DNA of 64,000 bases from Halococcus qingdaonensis (GCF_024508235.1 NZ_CP101943.1:2391112-2455111); one strand, 5' to 3'; shown: positions 8,780 through 18,170, counted from the stretch's first letter. Notes: a model not told the origin generated them from the sequence alone. Translations and numbers: made by a program.

Positions 8780-10051
8780 ATGACAGACACGACATCCACG
8801 ACCGATTCCGACCGCATTGCGCTCGCCTTCTCCGGCGGGCTCGACACGACCGTCTGCGTCCCGATTCTCGAGGAGGAGTACGGCTACGACGAGGTCGTCG
8901 GCGTCACCGTCGACGTCGGCCAGCCCGAGGCCGAGTTCGACGAGGCCGAGGAGACCGCCGCCGCGCTCGACCTCGAACACCACGTGATCGACGCGCGCGA
9001 GGCCTTCGCCGAGACCTGCCTCGACGCCGTCCGCGCGAACGCCACCTACCAGGGCTACCCCCTCGGCACGGCGCTCGCCAGACCCGTGATCGCACAGGCC
9101 ATCCTCGACACCGCACTCGAAAACGACTGCTCCGCGCTCGCTCACGGCTGCACGGGCAAGGGTAACGACCAGCTCCGCTTCGAAACCGTCTGGCGCGCCT
9201 CCGATCTCGACGTGATCGCACCGGTGCGCGAACTCGGGCTCACCCGCGAGGCCGAACAGGAGTACGCTGCCGAACGCGATCTCCCAGTGGAAGGCGGCGA
9301 CGGCGGTGCGTGGAGCATCGACACCAATCTCTGGAGCCGCTCGGTCGAGGGGTCGGACCTCGAAGAGCCTTCCTACGTCCCGCCGGAGGATATCTACGAC
9401 TGGACACAGCCCCCCGAGGGCGGAAGCAAACTGCTCGAAATCGAGTTCGACGAGGGTCGGCCGGTCGCGCTCGACGGTGAGAAGACCGATGCGATCGAAC
9501 TCATCGAACAGCTCAACGCGGTCGCCGGCGCACACGGCGTCGGGCGTACCGATCTGATGGAAGACCGGATGCTCGGGCTCAAAGTCCGTGAGAACTACGA
9601 ACACCCCGCCGCCACAGTTCTCTTGAACGCCCACGCAGCCCTCGAAGACCTCGTGCTCACCAAGGAGGAGCGGAGTTTCAAGAAGCAGGTCGACCACGAG
9701 TGGGCCGAGAAAGCCTACGAGGGGCTGCTCGCCGCGCCGCTGGTCGACGCGCTCGACGGGTTCATCGACTCGACCCAGGAGCGCGTCACCGGCACCGTCA
9801 CGATCAAACTGGAGGGTGGACAGGCCAGACCGGTGGGCCGCGAGAGTCCCTACGGCGTGTATTCGGCCTCGGCAGCCTCGTTCAACACCGCCGACGTCGA
9901 CGGCGGTATCGAGCAGAACGACGCGACGGGAGTAGCGAAATACCACGGCTTCCAGTCCCGGCTCGCTGGAGAAGTCATCGAGAGCGCGAGCAAGCCCGAA
10001 GCGGCCGCCGACGGCGGCGTGAGCGACGAAGGCGAGAGCGGAGGAAATTGA
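8780..10051 (+). CDS. argG: Argininosuccinate synthase
   Basis: Joins citrulline and aspartate with ATP to give argininosuccinate, the seventh step of arginine synthesis, in the cytoplasm. The N-terminal ATP-pyrophosphatase P-loop FSGGLDTT is near residues 14-21; the family blocks TYQGYPLGTALARP, HGCTGKGNDQ and WSIDTNLWSRS all follow. At 423 residues it is slightly longer than usual because of an acidic C-terminal tail. It opens the arginine cluster, with argH one base after its stop. The preceding 180 bases carry no convincing TATA box. Confidence 0.96.
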   Translation: MTDTTSTTDSDRIALAFSGGLDTTVCVPILEEEYGYDEVVGVTVDVGQPEAEFDEAEETAAALDLEHHVIDAREAFAETCLDAVRANATYQGYPLGTALARPVIAQAILDTALENDCSALAHGCTGKGNDQLRFETVWRASDLDVIAPVRELGLTREAEQEYAAERDLPVEGGDGGAWSIDTNLWSRSVEGSDLEEPSYVPPEDIYDWTQPPEGGSKLLEIEFDEGRPVALDGEKTDAIELIEQLNAVAGAHGVGRTDLMEDRMLGLKVRENYEHPAATVLLNAHAALEDLVLTKEERSFKKQVDHEWAEKAYEGLLAAPLVDALDGFIDSTQERVTGTVTIKLEGGQARPVGRESPYGVYSASAASFNTADVDGGIEQNDATGVAKYHGFQSRLAGEVIESASKPEAAADGGVSDEGESGGN

Positions 10052-10052
10052 G

Positions 10053-11498
10053 ATGAGCGAGGAGGGAGGCGACGTGGTGCGTCGCGAGCGCTTCAGTGGC
10101 GGCCCCGCCCGTGGCTTTCTCTCCTCGATGGACGCGGACGAACGGCTGTTCGCGGCCGACCTCGCAGTCGACCGTGCGCACGTCGTGATGCTCGCCGAGC
10201 AAGATATCATCGACGACGAGAGCGCGAGCACGATCCTCGATGCGCTCGCCGACGTCGAAACGACGGGCTACGACGCGCTCGACGGCGAGGACATCCACGC
10301 AGCCATCGAGACGGCCGTCATCGAGCGCACGGGGAAAGAGGGCGGCCGGATGCACACCGCGCGGAGCCGCAACGACGAGGTGGCGACGTGCATCCGGTAT
10401 CGCCTGCGCGAGGAGCTCCTCGACGCCATCGAGGCGACGCTCGTGCTCCGCGAGGCGCTGGTCGAGGAGGCGGGCGCGCATTCGGAAACGACGATGCCGG
10501 GTTACACGCACCGCCAGCCCGCCCAGCCCATCACCGTGGGTCACTTCCTCTCATCGTACGCGCAGACGCTCGGGCGCGATACGGGGCGGCTTCTCGAAAC
10601 CTACGACCGGACGAACCGCTCGCCGCTCGGCGCGGCGGCCTTCGCGGGCACACCGTTCGATATCGACCGTGAGCGCACCGCCGACCTGCTCGGGTTCGAT
10701 TCGGTTCTCGAGAACTCGATGGACGCGGTCTCGACGCGAGACTTCCTCGTCGAAGCGGCGGGCGTGCTAGCGGCCCTCTCGGTGACGCTCTCCGGGCTCG
10801 CGACCGACCTCGTCGAGTTCGCCGCCGACGGCTATGTGGAAATCGACGACGACTACGCCTCGACCTCGTCGATCATGCCCCAGAAGAAGAACCCCGACAC
10901 GCTCGAACTCGTCCGGGCCTCCGCCGGGACCGCGAGCGCCGGCCTCAACGGGTTGCTGACGACGCTCAAGGGGTTGCCCCGGGCATACAACCGCGACCTC
11001 CAGGAGGCGACGCCCCACATCTGGAGCGCCGTCGATGCGGTCGTCCCCGCGACGGAGGTCGCCGCGGGTGCGGTCGCGACCGCATCCTGGAACGAGTCCG
11101 AACTGGCCGCCGCAGCGGGTGACGGGTTTTCGACCGCAACCGGCGTCGCCGATCTGCTCGCGATGCACGGCGTGCCGTTTCGGTCTGCCCACGAGATATT
11201 GGCGCAGGCTGCCGAGGAGGGTGCTGACTACGCGGCCGTCAGGGCGGCCACCGAGGACGTACTCGACGACGCGCTCTCGACATACGTCGAGCGCGAGGCC
11301 GTCGAGGCGGCGCTCGACCCGGCGGCGAGCGTGGCAAGTCGTGATTCCGTCGGCGGGCCCGCACCCGGTGCGGTCGCGGCGGTGCTCGACGGGATGGAAG
11401 ACGGGATCGAGGACGATCAAGAGTTGCTTGCTGAGCGCCGCGAGGGACTCGCCGCGGCCGAGCGCGCACTCGAAGCGGAGGTGGGTGAATTTGCCTGA
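10053..11498 (+). CDS. argH: Argininosuccinate lyase
   Basis: Splits argininosuccinate to arginine and fumarate, the last step of the pathway. The superfamily signature is intact as SSIMPQKKNPD, which carries the mobile catalytic Ser loop, and TARSRNDEVAT plus GYTHRQPAQP are the other conserved blocks. The enzyme works as a homotetramer in the family. It starts one base after argG, so the two are co-transcribed. A small GC hairpin (CCCCC-GCGA-GGGGG, 11506-11519) follows the stop and separates it from the lysW unit. Confidence 0.96.
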   Translation: MSEEGGDVVRRERFSGGPARGFLSSMDADERLFAADLAVDRAHVVMLAEQDIIDDESASTILDALADVETTGYDALDGEDIHAAIETAVIERTGKEGGRMHTARSRNDEVATCIRYRLREELLDAIEATLVLREALVEEAGAHSETTMPGYTHRQPAQPITVGHFLSSYAQTLGRDTGRLLETYDRTNRSPLGAAAFAGTPFDIDRERTADLLGFDSVLENSMDAVSTRDFLVEAAGVLAALSVTLSGLATDLVEFAADGYVEIDDDYASTSSIMPQKKNPDTLELVRASAGTASAGLNGLLTTLKGLPRAYNRDLQEATPHIWSAVDAVVPATEVAAGAVATASWNESELAAAAGDGFSTATGVADLLAMHGVPFRSAHEILAQAAEEGADYAAVRAATEDVLDDALSTYVEREAVEAALDPAASVASRDSVGGPAPGAVAAVLDGMEDGIEDDQELLAERREGLAAAERALEAEVGEFA

Positions 11499-11653
11499 AC
11501 GACCGCCCCCGCGAGGGGGAACATTTCACTTCGTCGATACCGACGAAACGCGCGAACCGCCCGATTTCGACGTCGAGAGACGTCTGCACTTTTTGTAAAC
11601 TATTAAACAGGTTCGAAGGGTTTAAGCGGATTCCCGGGTGAGGTGGGGACACA
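11499..11653 (+). promoter_or_regulatory. argH-lysW intergenic region with lysW promoter
   Basis: These 155 bases hold a short GC-rich hairpin after argH and then an AT-rich segment (TTTTTGTAAACTATTAAAC, 11591-11609). A TTTAAG element at about 11619-11624 lies some 30 bases before the lysW ATG and GAGGTG sits about 10 bases before it as a ribosome-binding site. The arg genes are therefore likely to form two transcription units, argGH and lysW-argF. Confidence 0.5.
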
Positions 11654-11818
11654 ATGGCGAACTGTCCCGAATGCGGGGCCGAACTGTCCCTGCACGACGA
11701 CGTCGAGACCGGCGAGATCATCGACTGTGGCACCTGCGGCGGCGAGCTCGAAGTGGTCGCCACCGGCCCTGTCGAACTCGAAACCGCCCCCGAACTCGAG
11801 GAAGACTGGGGGGAGTAA
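11654..11818 (+). CDS. lysW: LysW amino-group carrier protein
   Basis: A 54-residue acidic carrier protein. The N-terminus has a zinc ribbon (CPECG at residues 4-8 and CGTCG at 25-29) and the C-terminus ends in the diagnostic EDWGE, whose terminal Glu receives the substrate amino group. In this system glutamate is attached to LysW, then phosphorylated, reduced and transaminated while bound, giving LysW-ornithine. Haloarchaea generally make lysine by the diaminopimelate route, so in this cluster the carrier should serve arginine. It lies two bases before lysX. Confidence 0.95.
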   Translation: MANCPECGAELSLHDDVETGEIIDCGTCGGELEVVATGPVELETAPELEEDWGE

Positions 11819-11820
11819 GC

Positions 11821-12693
11821 GTGAAGATAGGCGTCCTCTACTCGCGTATCAGGCAGGACGAGAAGCTCCTGCTCGGCGAGCTCCGCGAGCGCGGCCACGA
11901 GGTCGTGAAAGTCGACGTGCGCGACCAGCGCTTCGGCCTCTCGGAGCCGCCGGCGGCGCTCGCCGACGTCGACATCGTCGTCGACCGCTGTCTGGCGACC
12001 AGCCGGAGCCGGTACGCGACGCAGTTCCTCGCGGCCTACGGGATCCCCGTGATCAACGATCCCGCGACCGCCGACATCTGTGCCGACAAGGCCAAGAACA
12101 GCCTCGCGCTCGCGGGGGCCGGGGTGCCCACCCCGCGCACGGAGGTCGCCTTCACCAAGGAGAGCGCGATGGAGTGTATCGAGGAGTTCGGCTATCCCTG
12201 CGTCCTCAAACCCGTCATCGGCTCGTGGGGTCGTCTGATGGCGAAGATCGACTCCAGAAGCGCCGCCGAGGCGATTCTGGAACACAAGGCCACCTTGGGC
12301 CACTACGAGCACAAGGTGTTCTACATCCAGGAGTTCGTCGAGAAGCCCGGCCGCGACATCCGCGTGCTGGCGACCGACGGCGAGCCCGTGGCGGCGATGG
12401 TGCGCTCCTCGGATCACTGGCTCACGAACGCGGCGAAGGGTGCCGAAACCGAGCGCTTCGAACTCGACGACGAGGCACGCGATCTCGTCGCCCGCGCGAG
12501 CGAGGCCGTCGGCGGCGGGTTGCTGGGTGTGGACCTGATGGAGACGGGCGATTCCTATACCGTCCACGAAGTGAACCATACTGTGGAGTTCAAGGCGCTC
12601 GACGGGGTCGCCGACGTCGACGTCCCCGAGAAAGTCGTCGACTGGCTCGAAACGAAAGCGAAGACCACGGAACCCGCCGAGGTCCCCGCATGA
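11821..12693 (+). CDS. argX: Glutamate-LysW ligase (LysX/ArgX, ATP-grasp)
   Basis: A RimK-like ATP-grasp ligase that attaches the amino group of glutamate (or aminoadipate in lysine makers) to the C-terminal Glu of LysW. Seen in sequence: start KIGVLYSRIRQDEKLL, KPVIGSWGRL in the ATP-binding part and the metal-binding end HEVNHTVEFK. The GTG at 11821 directly after the lysW stop gives a protein with the family N-terminus (290 residues). Upstream in-frame ATGs run through lysW in another frame and can be dismissed. The arginine context makes glutamate the likely substrate, hence ArgX rather than LysX. This is an inference. Confidence 0.92.
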   Translation: MKIGVLYSRIRQDEKLLLGELRERGHEVVKVDVRDQRFGLSEPPAALADVDIVVDRCLATSRSRYATQFLAAYGIPVINDPATADICADKAKNSLALAGAGVPTPRTEVAFTKESAMECIEEFGYPCVLKPVIGSWGRLMAKIDSRSAAEAILEHKATLGHYEHKVFYIQEFVEKPGRDIRVLATDGEPVAAMVRSSDHWLTNAAKGAETERFELDDEARDLVARASEAVGGGLLGVDLMETGDSYTVHEVNHTVEFKALDGVADVDVPEKVVDWLETKAKTTEPAEVPA

Positions 12694-12712
12694 CGGCGGT
12701 CGAGAGGACGAA

Positions 12713-13750
12713 ATGAGCCACACGGCATCCGTCGTCGGCGCGAGCGGGTTCACCGGCGGCGAGCTGTTGCGTCTGCTCACCGGCCACCCGGAGTTCGAGG
12801 TCGCACAGGCGACCAGCCGCGAGTACGCGAACAAGACGGTCGGCAGTGTGCATCCCAATCTCCGGGAGCTCGACGTCCGCTTCAGCGAGCCGACCGATCT
12901 CGAGAGTGTCGACGTGCTGTTCGCCGCCACTCCTCATGGGGTTTCGATGGAGCATATCGACGCCTTTCGGGAAGCGGCCGACACGGTCGTCGATCTGAGC
13001 GCCGATTTCAGACTGGATAGCGAGGCCGAATACGACGAGTGGTACGACGGCCACAGCCGGCCCGAGCTCCTGGAGGAATCGGTGTACGCGCTCCCCGAGC
13101 GCAACCGCGACGAGCTGTCGGACACATCACTGATCGCGGCAGGTGGCTGCAACGCGACCGCCACCATCCTCGGGCTCGCGCCGCTGTTCGACGGCAGAAT
13201 TTTGGACGGAAGCGAGCAACTGGTGGTGGACGTCAAGGTCGGCTCCTCGGAGGGCGGTGCCGGAAACTCGAAGGCGTCCTCGCACGCCGAGCGGTCGGGC
13301 GTCGTCAGACCGTACGCGCCGACGGGCCACCGCCACGAGGCCGAGATCCAGGCCGAATTCGGCTGCGAAACGGCGTTCTCGGCCCACGCGGTCGACATGA
13401 CCCGTGGCGCAGCGGCGACCTGTCACGTCTTTCCGAACGAACCGGTGACGACCGGCGACCTCTGGGGTGCCTTCCGCGAGACCTACGACGACGAACCGTT
13501 CGTCAGGCTCGTGGCCGGCGGCACGGGAGTGTATCGCTACCCCGAGCCGAAGGCCGTCGCGGGCACCAACTACGCGGAGGTCGGGTTCGAACTCGATCCG
13601 AGCAACGAGCGCATCGTCGTCTTCTCGGCGATCGACAACATGATGAAAGGGTCGGCTGGCCAGGCCGTCCACGCGGCGAATATTTCCTGTGGGTTCGACG
13701 AAACCGCCGGGCTCGACTTTCAGGGGCTACACCCCGTGGGAGCTCCCTGA
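12713..13750 (+). CDS. argC: LysW-gamma-glutamyl-phosphate reductase (ArgC/LysY)
   Basis: NADPH-dependent reductase that turns the LysW-bound glutamyl phosphate into the semialdehyde. The Rossmann motif GASGFTGGELLR (residues 9-20) and the catalytic Cys in GGCNATA (Cys146) are intact; VGSSEGGAGNSKASSHAERS is the substrate-loop region typical of the LysY-type branch. 345 residues is the normal length. It starts 19 bases after lysX, and its stop overlaps the argB start (TGATG). Confidence 0.94.
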   Translation: MSHTASVVGASGFTGGELLRLLTGHPEFEVAQATSREYANKTVGSVHPNLRELDVRFSEPTDLESVDVLFAATPHGVSMEHIDAFREAADTVVDLSADFRLDSEAEYDEWYDGHSRPELLEESVYALPERNRDELSDTSLIAAGGCNATATILGLAPLFDGRILDGSEQLVVDVKVGSSEGGAGNSKASSHAERSGVVRPYAPTGHRHEAEIQAEFGCETAFSAHAVDMTRGAAATCHVFPNEPVTTGDLWGAFRETYDDEPFVRLVAGGTGVYRYPEPKAVAGTNYAEVGFELDPSNERIVVFSAIDNMMKGSAGQAVHAANISCGFDETAGLDFQGLHPVGAP

Positions 13751-14583
13751 TGACCGTCGTCGTGAAAGTCGGCGGCGCGCGAGCGGTGAACCCCGCGGGT
13801 GCGGTTGCGGACGTGGCGGCGCTCGTTGACGAGGGCGAAGAGTGCGTCGTCGTCCACGGTGGCTCGACGGCGGTCGACGAAACGCTCCGCGAGTTGGGCG
13901 ACGAACCCGAATACGTCGAGACGCCCCGCGGCGTCGTCGGGCGGTTCACCGACAAGCGCACGATGGAGGTCTTCGAGATGGTCTTACCTGGGAAGTTGAA
14001 CACCGATCTCACCGCGCAGTTGCGGGCGGACGGTGTGGACGCACTGGGACTGTCGGGCGTCGATGGCGGACTGCTGACCGGGCCGCGAAAGTCCGCGGTG
14101 AAGGTCGTCGAAGACGGCAAGACGAAGATCCGCCGCGGCGAGCACTCAGGGAAGATCGAGTCGGTCAACGACGAGCTGCTCGAATCGCTGCTCGCGGACG
14201 GCTACACGCCGGTCGTAACGGTGCCGATGGTGGCCGACGACCATACACCTGTGAACGCCGACGCCGACCGCGCGGCCGCGGCGGTCGCCGGCGCGCTCGA
14301 CGCGACTCTGGTGGTGTTGACCGACGTTCCGGGCGTGCTCGACGATCCGGACGACCCGGCAACGCTCATCGAACGGGCGGCGACGCCCCAAGAGCTCGAA
14401 CGGGTCGAGTCGGTCGCCGAGGGGTTCATGGGAAAGAAGGTGATGGCCGCGAAGGAGGCGCTCGGCGGCGGTGCGGCATCGGTCGTCGTCGCCGACGCCA
14501 ATGCCGAGGAGCCCATTCGATCGGCGCTCGACGGCGGCGGGACGCAGCTCCTGCCCGACGTGCTCGGGGAGGTCGAGGCATGA
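13750..14583 (+). CDS. argB: LysW-glutamate kinase (ArgB/LysZ)
   Basis: Amino-acid kinase family enzyme (277 residues) that phosphorylates the side-chain carboxylate of LysW-bound glutamate. The N-terminus VVVKVGGARAV gives the ATP-binding Lys and Gly residues, GLSGVDGGLLTG lines the substrate pocket, and the end has GFMGKKVMAAKEAL. The ATG overlaps the argC stop by one base; longer readings upstream run through argC in another frame. Feedback regulation by arginine cannot be judged from the sequence, and no regulatory ACT domain is present. Confidence 0.94.
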   Translation: MTVVVKVGGARAVNPAGAVADVAALVDEGEECVVVHGGSTAVDETLRELGDEPEYVETPRGVVGRFTDKRTMEVFEMVLPGKLNTDLTAQLRADGVDALGLSGVDGGLLTGPRKSAVKVVEDGKTKIRRGEHSGKIESVNDELLESLLADGYTPVVTVPMVADDHTPVNADADRAAAAVAGALDATLVVLTDVPGVLDDPDDPATLIERAATPQELERVESVAEGFMGKKVMAAKEALGGGAASVVVADANAEEPIRSALDGGGTQLLPDVLGEVEA

Positions 14584-15716
14584 GCGGCTTCGTCCACGCC
14601 GAGAAGCCGATCCGGCTCGAACGCGGCGAAGGCGTCCACCTCTACGGCGAGAACGACGACGAGTATCTCGACTGCGGGGCGAGCTACGCCTGCGCGCCGC
14701 TCGGCCACACCCATCCGGCAGTAACCGAGGCGATCCGCGAGCAGCTGGAACGGCTGACGTTCGTCCAGGCCTCCTATCCCGTCGCGGCGCGCGAACGGGC
14801 GAACGCGGCGCTCGAAGCCGCCGCGCCGGAGGGGCTGGAGAACGTCTGGCTCTGCAATTCGGGTACCGAAGCGAACGAAGCAGCCCTGAAATTCGCCCGG
14901 AGCGCCACGGGTGGTTCGAAGATCGTCGCCACGATGCAGGGCTTTCACGGCCGGACGATGGGCGCGCTCGCGACAACCTGGAAGAACGAGTATCGCGACC
15001 CCTACGAGCCGCTGATCGGCGACGTCGAGTTCGTCCCCTACGGGGACAGCGAGGCGCTCGCGGATGCGGTCGACGACGAGACGGCCGCGCTGATCCTCGA
15101 ACCTGTCCAGGGCGAGGGTGGCATCAATCGCCCGCCCGAGGGCTATCTCGCGGCGGCGCGCGAACAGACCGAGCAGACGGACGCAGCCCTGATCCTCGAC
15201 GAAGTGCAGACCGGGATGGGGCGCACGGGCGAGCTATGGGCCTGCAAGCACGAGGGCGTCGTTCCTGACGTGCTCACGACGGCGAAGGGGCTGGCAAACG
15301 GCCTGCCTGCCGGCGCGGCGCTCTGTGCCGACTGGATCGCCGAGAGCCACGGCTCGCACAACTCGACCTTCAGTGGAGGGCCCGTCGTGAGCGCCGCTAT
15401 CGACGCGACCCTCTCGACGCTGGTCGAGGAGGAGATGCCCGCTCACGCCGGGGACGTGGGCGACTATCTCGAAACCGAACTCCGGGCCGCGGTCGGCGAC
15501 GACGTCCGCGAGATCCGGGGCATGGGGCTGATGGTCGGTATCGAGGTCAAGCGTGGAGCCAACCGGCTCCTCCGCGATCTCGCACTCGATCACTCGATTC
15601 TGGCGCTACCGGCCGGCCGGTCGGTCGTCAGGCTGCTCCCGCCGCTGGTGATGGACGAAGAAGACGCCGATCGGGTGGTCGAGGCGCTCGCAGCCGTCCT
15701 CGGAGGGGAGTCGTGA
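14580..15716 (+). CDS. argD: LysW-ornithine aminotransferase (ArgD/LysJ)
   Basis: PLP-dependent class III aminotransferase (378 residues) that converts the LysW-bound semialdehyde to LysW-ornithine with glutamate as donor. Family blocks include NSGTEANEAALKFAR, FHGRTMGAL, LILDEVQTGMGRTG and the PLP-lysine in TTAKGLANGLPAGA. ATG overlaps the argB stop and the argE start overlaps its own stop, so the three are tightly coupled. The length is slightly below the bacterial enzyme, as usual for archaeal LysJ. Confidence 0.94.
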   Translation: MSGFVHAEKPIRLERGEGVHLYGENDDEYLDCGASYACAPLGHTHPAVTEAIREQLERLTFVQASYPVAARERANAALEAAAPEGLENVWLCNSGTEANEAALKFARSATGGSKIVATMQGFHGRTMGALATTWKNEYRDPYEPLIGDVEFVPYGDSEALADAVDDETAALILEPVQGEGGINRPPEGYLAAAREQTEQTDAALILDEVQTGMGRTGELWACKHEGVVPDVLTTAKGLANGLPAGAALCADWIAESHGSHNSTFSGGPVVSAAIDATLSTLVEEEMPAHAGDVGDYLETELRAAVGDDVREIRGMGLMVGIEVKRGANRLLRDLALDHSILALPAGRSVVRLLPPLVMDEEDADRVVEALAAVLGGES

Positions 15717-16774
15717 GCGAGAGCGTCGCAACCGTTTCGACGAGTCGGGCGCGCGACCTGCTCGTCTCGCTCGTCGAAACCCCGTCGCCGACCGGTGAGG
15801 AACGCGCCTGTGCGGAGCGCCTCGTCGATTTCTTCGAAGCGCACGGGCGCGAAGCGACGATCGACGCGGTCGGTAACGTTCGCGCGCCCGCGGACGACGC
15901 CGTACTGCTGACCTCCCACATCGACACCGTGCCCGGCGAGATCCCGGTTCGGGTCGAGGCAGATGGCGACGAAGAGGTGCTCTGGGGGCGCGGCAGCGTC
16001 GATGCGACCGGTCCGCTCGCGGCGATGGCGGTCGCGGCCGTGCGAACGGGTGTGAGTTTCGCGGGCGTCGTCGGCGAGGAAACCGACTCCGACGGCGCGC
16101 GCCATCTCGTTTCGACGCGCGAGCCACCCGAAGCGGTGGTCAACGGCGAGCCCTCGGGCTGGGATGGCGTCACCTTCGGCTACCGGGGCCTGCTCGCGGG
16201 CACCTACGTCGCCACGAGCGAATCGGGCCATACCTCACGCCCCGAGAACAACGCCATCGAGGACGCGATGGAGTGGTGGGCACGGGTGAAGGCGACCGTC
16301 GACGAGGGAGAGGAGTGGACGCCGGTCTTCGAGCGCGTCACGCCGAAGGCCACCGCGATCGCGGGCGGTGTAAGCGACGACGGGCTCTCCGTCGAGGCGA
16401 CGATGGACGTCCAGCTGCGCGTGCCGCCGAGCCTCACCGTCGACGAGGTGCGCGAGATGGCCGACGGCGAGCTCGACTCTGGTACTGCTCGCTGGCACGA
16501 CAGCGTCGACCCCGTGATGGCGAGCCCGAGAACGCCGCTCGCGAGCGCGTTCCGCGCGGCGATTCGGGAGGCGGACGGCGAGCCGCGCAGCCTCCGCAAG
16601 ACGGGCACCAGCGACATGAACATCTATCGCGCCTGGGACTGCCCGATGATCACCTACGGGCCGGGTGATTCGGACTTCGATCACGCGCCCGACGAGCGCC
16701 TCCCGTTCGCCGAGTTCGACACGAGCGTCGAAGTGCTCTGTACCGTCGCCGAACGGATCACGGGGGAGACATGA
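15713..16774 (+). CDS. argE: LysW-ornithine hydrolase (ArgE/LysK)
   Basis: M20-family zinc peptidase that frees ornithine from the LysW carrier. Metal-binding blocks are visible: LLTSHIDTVPG (His and Asp), GRGSVDATGPL (bridging Asp), VVGEETDSDGARHL (catalytic Glu-Glu) and the C-terminal GPGDSDFDHAPDE (His). It starts with GTG overlapping the argD stop (GTGA). 353 residues fits LysK. By releasing the product, it allows LysW to be reused, so no acetyl-ornithine step is needed. Confidence 0.93.
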   Translation: MSESVATVSTSRARDLLVSLVETPSPTGEERACAERLVDFFEAHGREATIDAVGNVRAPADDAVLLTSHIDTVPGEIPVRVEADGDEEVLWGRGSVDATGPLAAMAVAAVRTGVSFAGVVGEETDSDGARHLVSTREPPEAVVNGEPSGWDGVTFGYRGLLAGTYVATSESGHTSRPENNAIEDAMEWWARVKATVDEGEEWTPVFERVTPKATAIAGGVSDDGLSVEATMDVQLRVPPSLTVDEVREMADGELDSGTARWHDSVDPVMASPRTPLASAFRAAIREADGEPRSLRKTGTSDMNIYRAWDCPMITYGPGDSDFDHAPDERLPFAEFDTSVEVLCTVAERITGET

Positions 16775-17676
16775 CCCGCCACTTCACCGATATCGACGAC
16801 CTCTCGGCCGACGAGCTGACGACGGTGCTCGATACGGCGAGTGAACTCAAAGCACAGGTCAATCACGGCGAGCGCGAGCCGCTGCTCGAACGACAGACGT
16901 TGGGAATGGTCTTCGAGAAGCCGAGCGCGCGGACGCGCATCTCCTTCGAGACTGGGATGACCCAACTCGGCGGCCACGCCATCTTCCTCGGCCCGGAGGA
17001 CATCGGACTCGGCGAGCGCGAGCCCCTGAAGGACACCGCGCGCACGCTCTCGGGCTTCGTCGACTGCGCGATGGTGCGGCTGTTCGAACACGACGATCTC
17101 GAAGAGCTCGCCGCCCACGCCACGGTTCCGATCGTCAACGGTCTGACCGACAATGCCCACCCCTGTCAGACGCTCGCCGACCTGCTCACGATCCGCGAGA
17201 CGATCGGCTTCGACTCGCGGGTGACCTGGGTCGGCGACGGCAACAACGTCGCCCAATCGTTCGTGCTTGGCTGTGCGCTCGCCGGCATCGATCTCACCGT
17301 GGCGACGCCCGAGGGGTACGGGATCGACGATGATGTACTGGAGCGAGCGGCCGAACTCGGCGCGCGGCCGACGACGGCCGACGATCCCGAGCGGGCGGTC
17401 GCCGATGCCGACGCGGTCTACACCGACGTCTGGGTGAGCATGGGCGAGACGGGTGGTGCGGAGAAGCGCATCGCCTTCCAGGAGAGCGGCTTCCAGCTGA
17501 GCGAGCAGCTGCTTGCAGGGACCGACGCGCGCGTGCTGCACTGCCTGCCAGCCCACCGTGGCGAGGAGATCACTGACGCGGTGATCGAGAGCGAGCGCTC
17601 GCTCGTCTGGCGGCAGGCCGAAAACCGCCTGCACGCCCAGAAGGGACTGCTAAGCTTCTTGCTTGACGCGCACTAG
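16771..17676 (+). CDS. argF: Ornithine carbamoyltransferase
   Basis: Transfers the carbamoyl group to ornithine, giving citrulline for argG. The carbamoyl-phosphate loop SARTR is at about residues 51-55 (KPSARTRISFE), HPCQTLADLLT is the second substrate motif and HCLPAHRGEEI is the ornithine-side HCLP motif. 301 residues is normal. The ATG overlaps the argE stop (ATGA). It closes the cluster; its last 4 bases overlap the convergent membrane-protein gene. Carbamoyl phosphate synthase is not in this window. Confidence 0.96.
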   Translation: MTRHFTDIDDLSADELTTVLDTASELKAQVNHGEREPLLERQTLGMVFEKPSARTRISFETGMTQLGGHAIFLGPEDIGLGEREPLKDTARTLSGFVDCAMVRLFEHDDLEELAAHATVPIVNGLTDNAHPCQTLADLLTIRETIGFDSRVTWVGDGNNVAQSFVLGCALAGIDLTVATPEGYGIDDDVLERAAELGARPTTADDPERAVADADAVYTDVWVSMGETGGAEKRIAFQESGFQLSEQLLAGTDARVLHCLPAHRGEEITDAVIESERSLVWRQAENRLHAQKGLLSFLLDAH

Positions 17677-18143
17677 TTCCCGAGCAGCGGGACGATCGCG
17701 CCGACGAGCACGCCGTAGACGGCGTGTGCCGGGAGACTTCCGGGGAGCGCGAAATTCGGGAGCGGCGGCGCGCCGGCGAAACCGAGGGTCTGCAGCCAGA
17801 TCGGCATCACGAGCGCCGCGAGCACCGCCCAGAGGACGACCCCATACACGAGGCCGGCGACCGCCGATCGGCCGATACCGTTCCCGATACCTGTGGTGGC
17901 CGCGATCGCGGCGAACACCACGCCGAGGATCGCGCTGTGGGCCATGTGGACGATCCAGCCGGCGAGCCCGCCTTGAAGGCCATAGAGCGCCGGAATCGCC
18001 ATCTCGATGACCGGCGGCATCATCGTGGTTATCAGTACGCCCATCGCAACGCCGCCCGCCAGACCGCCGACGACGCCCGCCTGCCAGTCGACTAGTCGCG
18101 TGCCGGTCGCCGCCATCGTGTCGGTGCGAGTTTCTTGGCTCAT
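17673..18143 (-). CDS. Four-helix membrane protein divergent from a HTH regulator
   Basis: A 156-residue membrane protein with a 20-residue polar N-terminus and four hydrophobic helices rich in Gly and Ala (VVGGLAGGVAMGVLI, HMAHSAILGVVFAAIA, LVYGVVLWAVLAALV, AHAVYGVLVGAIVPLL). It resembles uncharacterised haloarchaeal membrane proteins; there are no transporter or enzyme motifs. The ATG at 18143 has a TATA-like TTATGGTTAT 28-37 bases upstream, so the longer reading from 18221, which contains the palindrome, is rejected. It is divergent from a winged-helix regulator gene, with a perfect palindrome beside its promoter, so that regulator probably controls it. Confidence 0.8.
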   Translation of the reverse strand: MSQETRTDTMAATGTRLVDWQAGVVGGLAGGVAMGVLITTMMPPVIEMAIPALYGLQGGLAGWIVHMAHSAILGVVFAAIAATTGIGNGIGRSAVAGLVYGVVLWAVLAALVMPIWLQTLGFAGAPPLPNFALPGSLPAHAVYGVLVGAIVPLLGN

Positions 18144-18170
18144 ACGGACGACGATCGTTCGCGTGACGAC

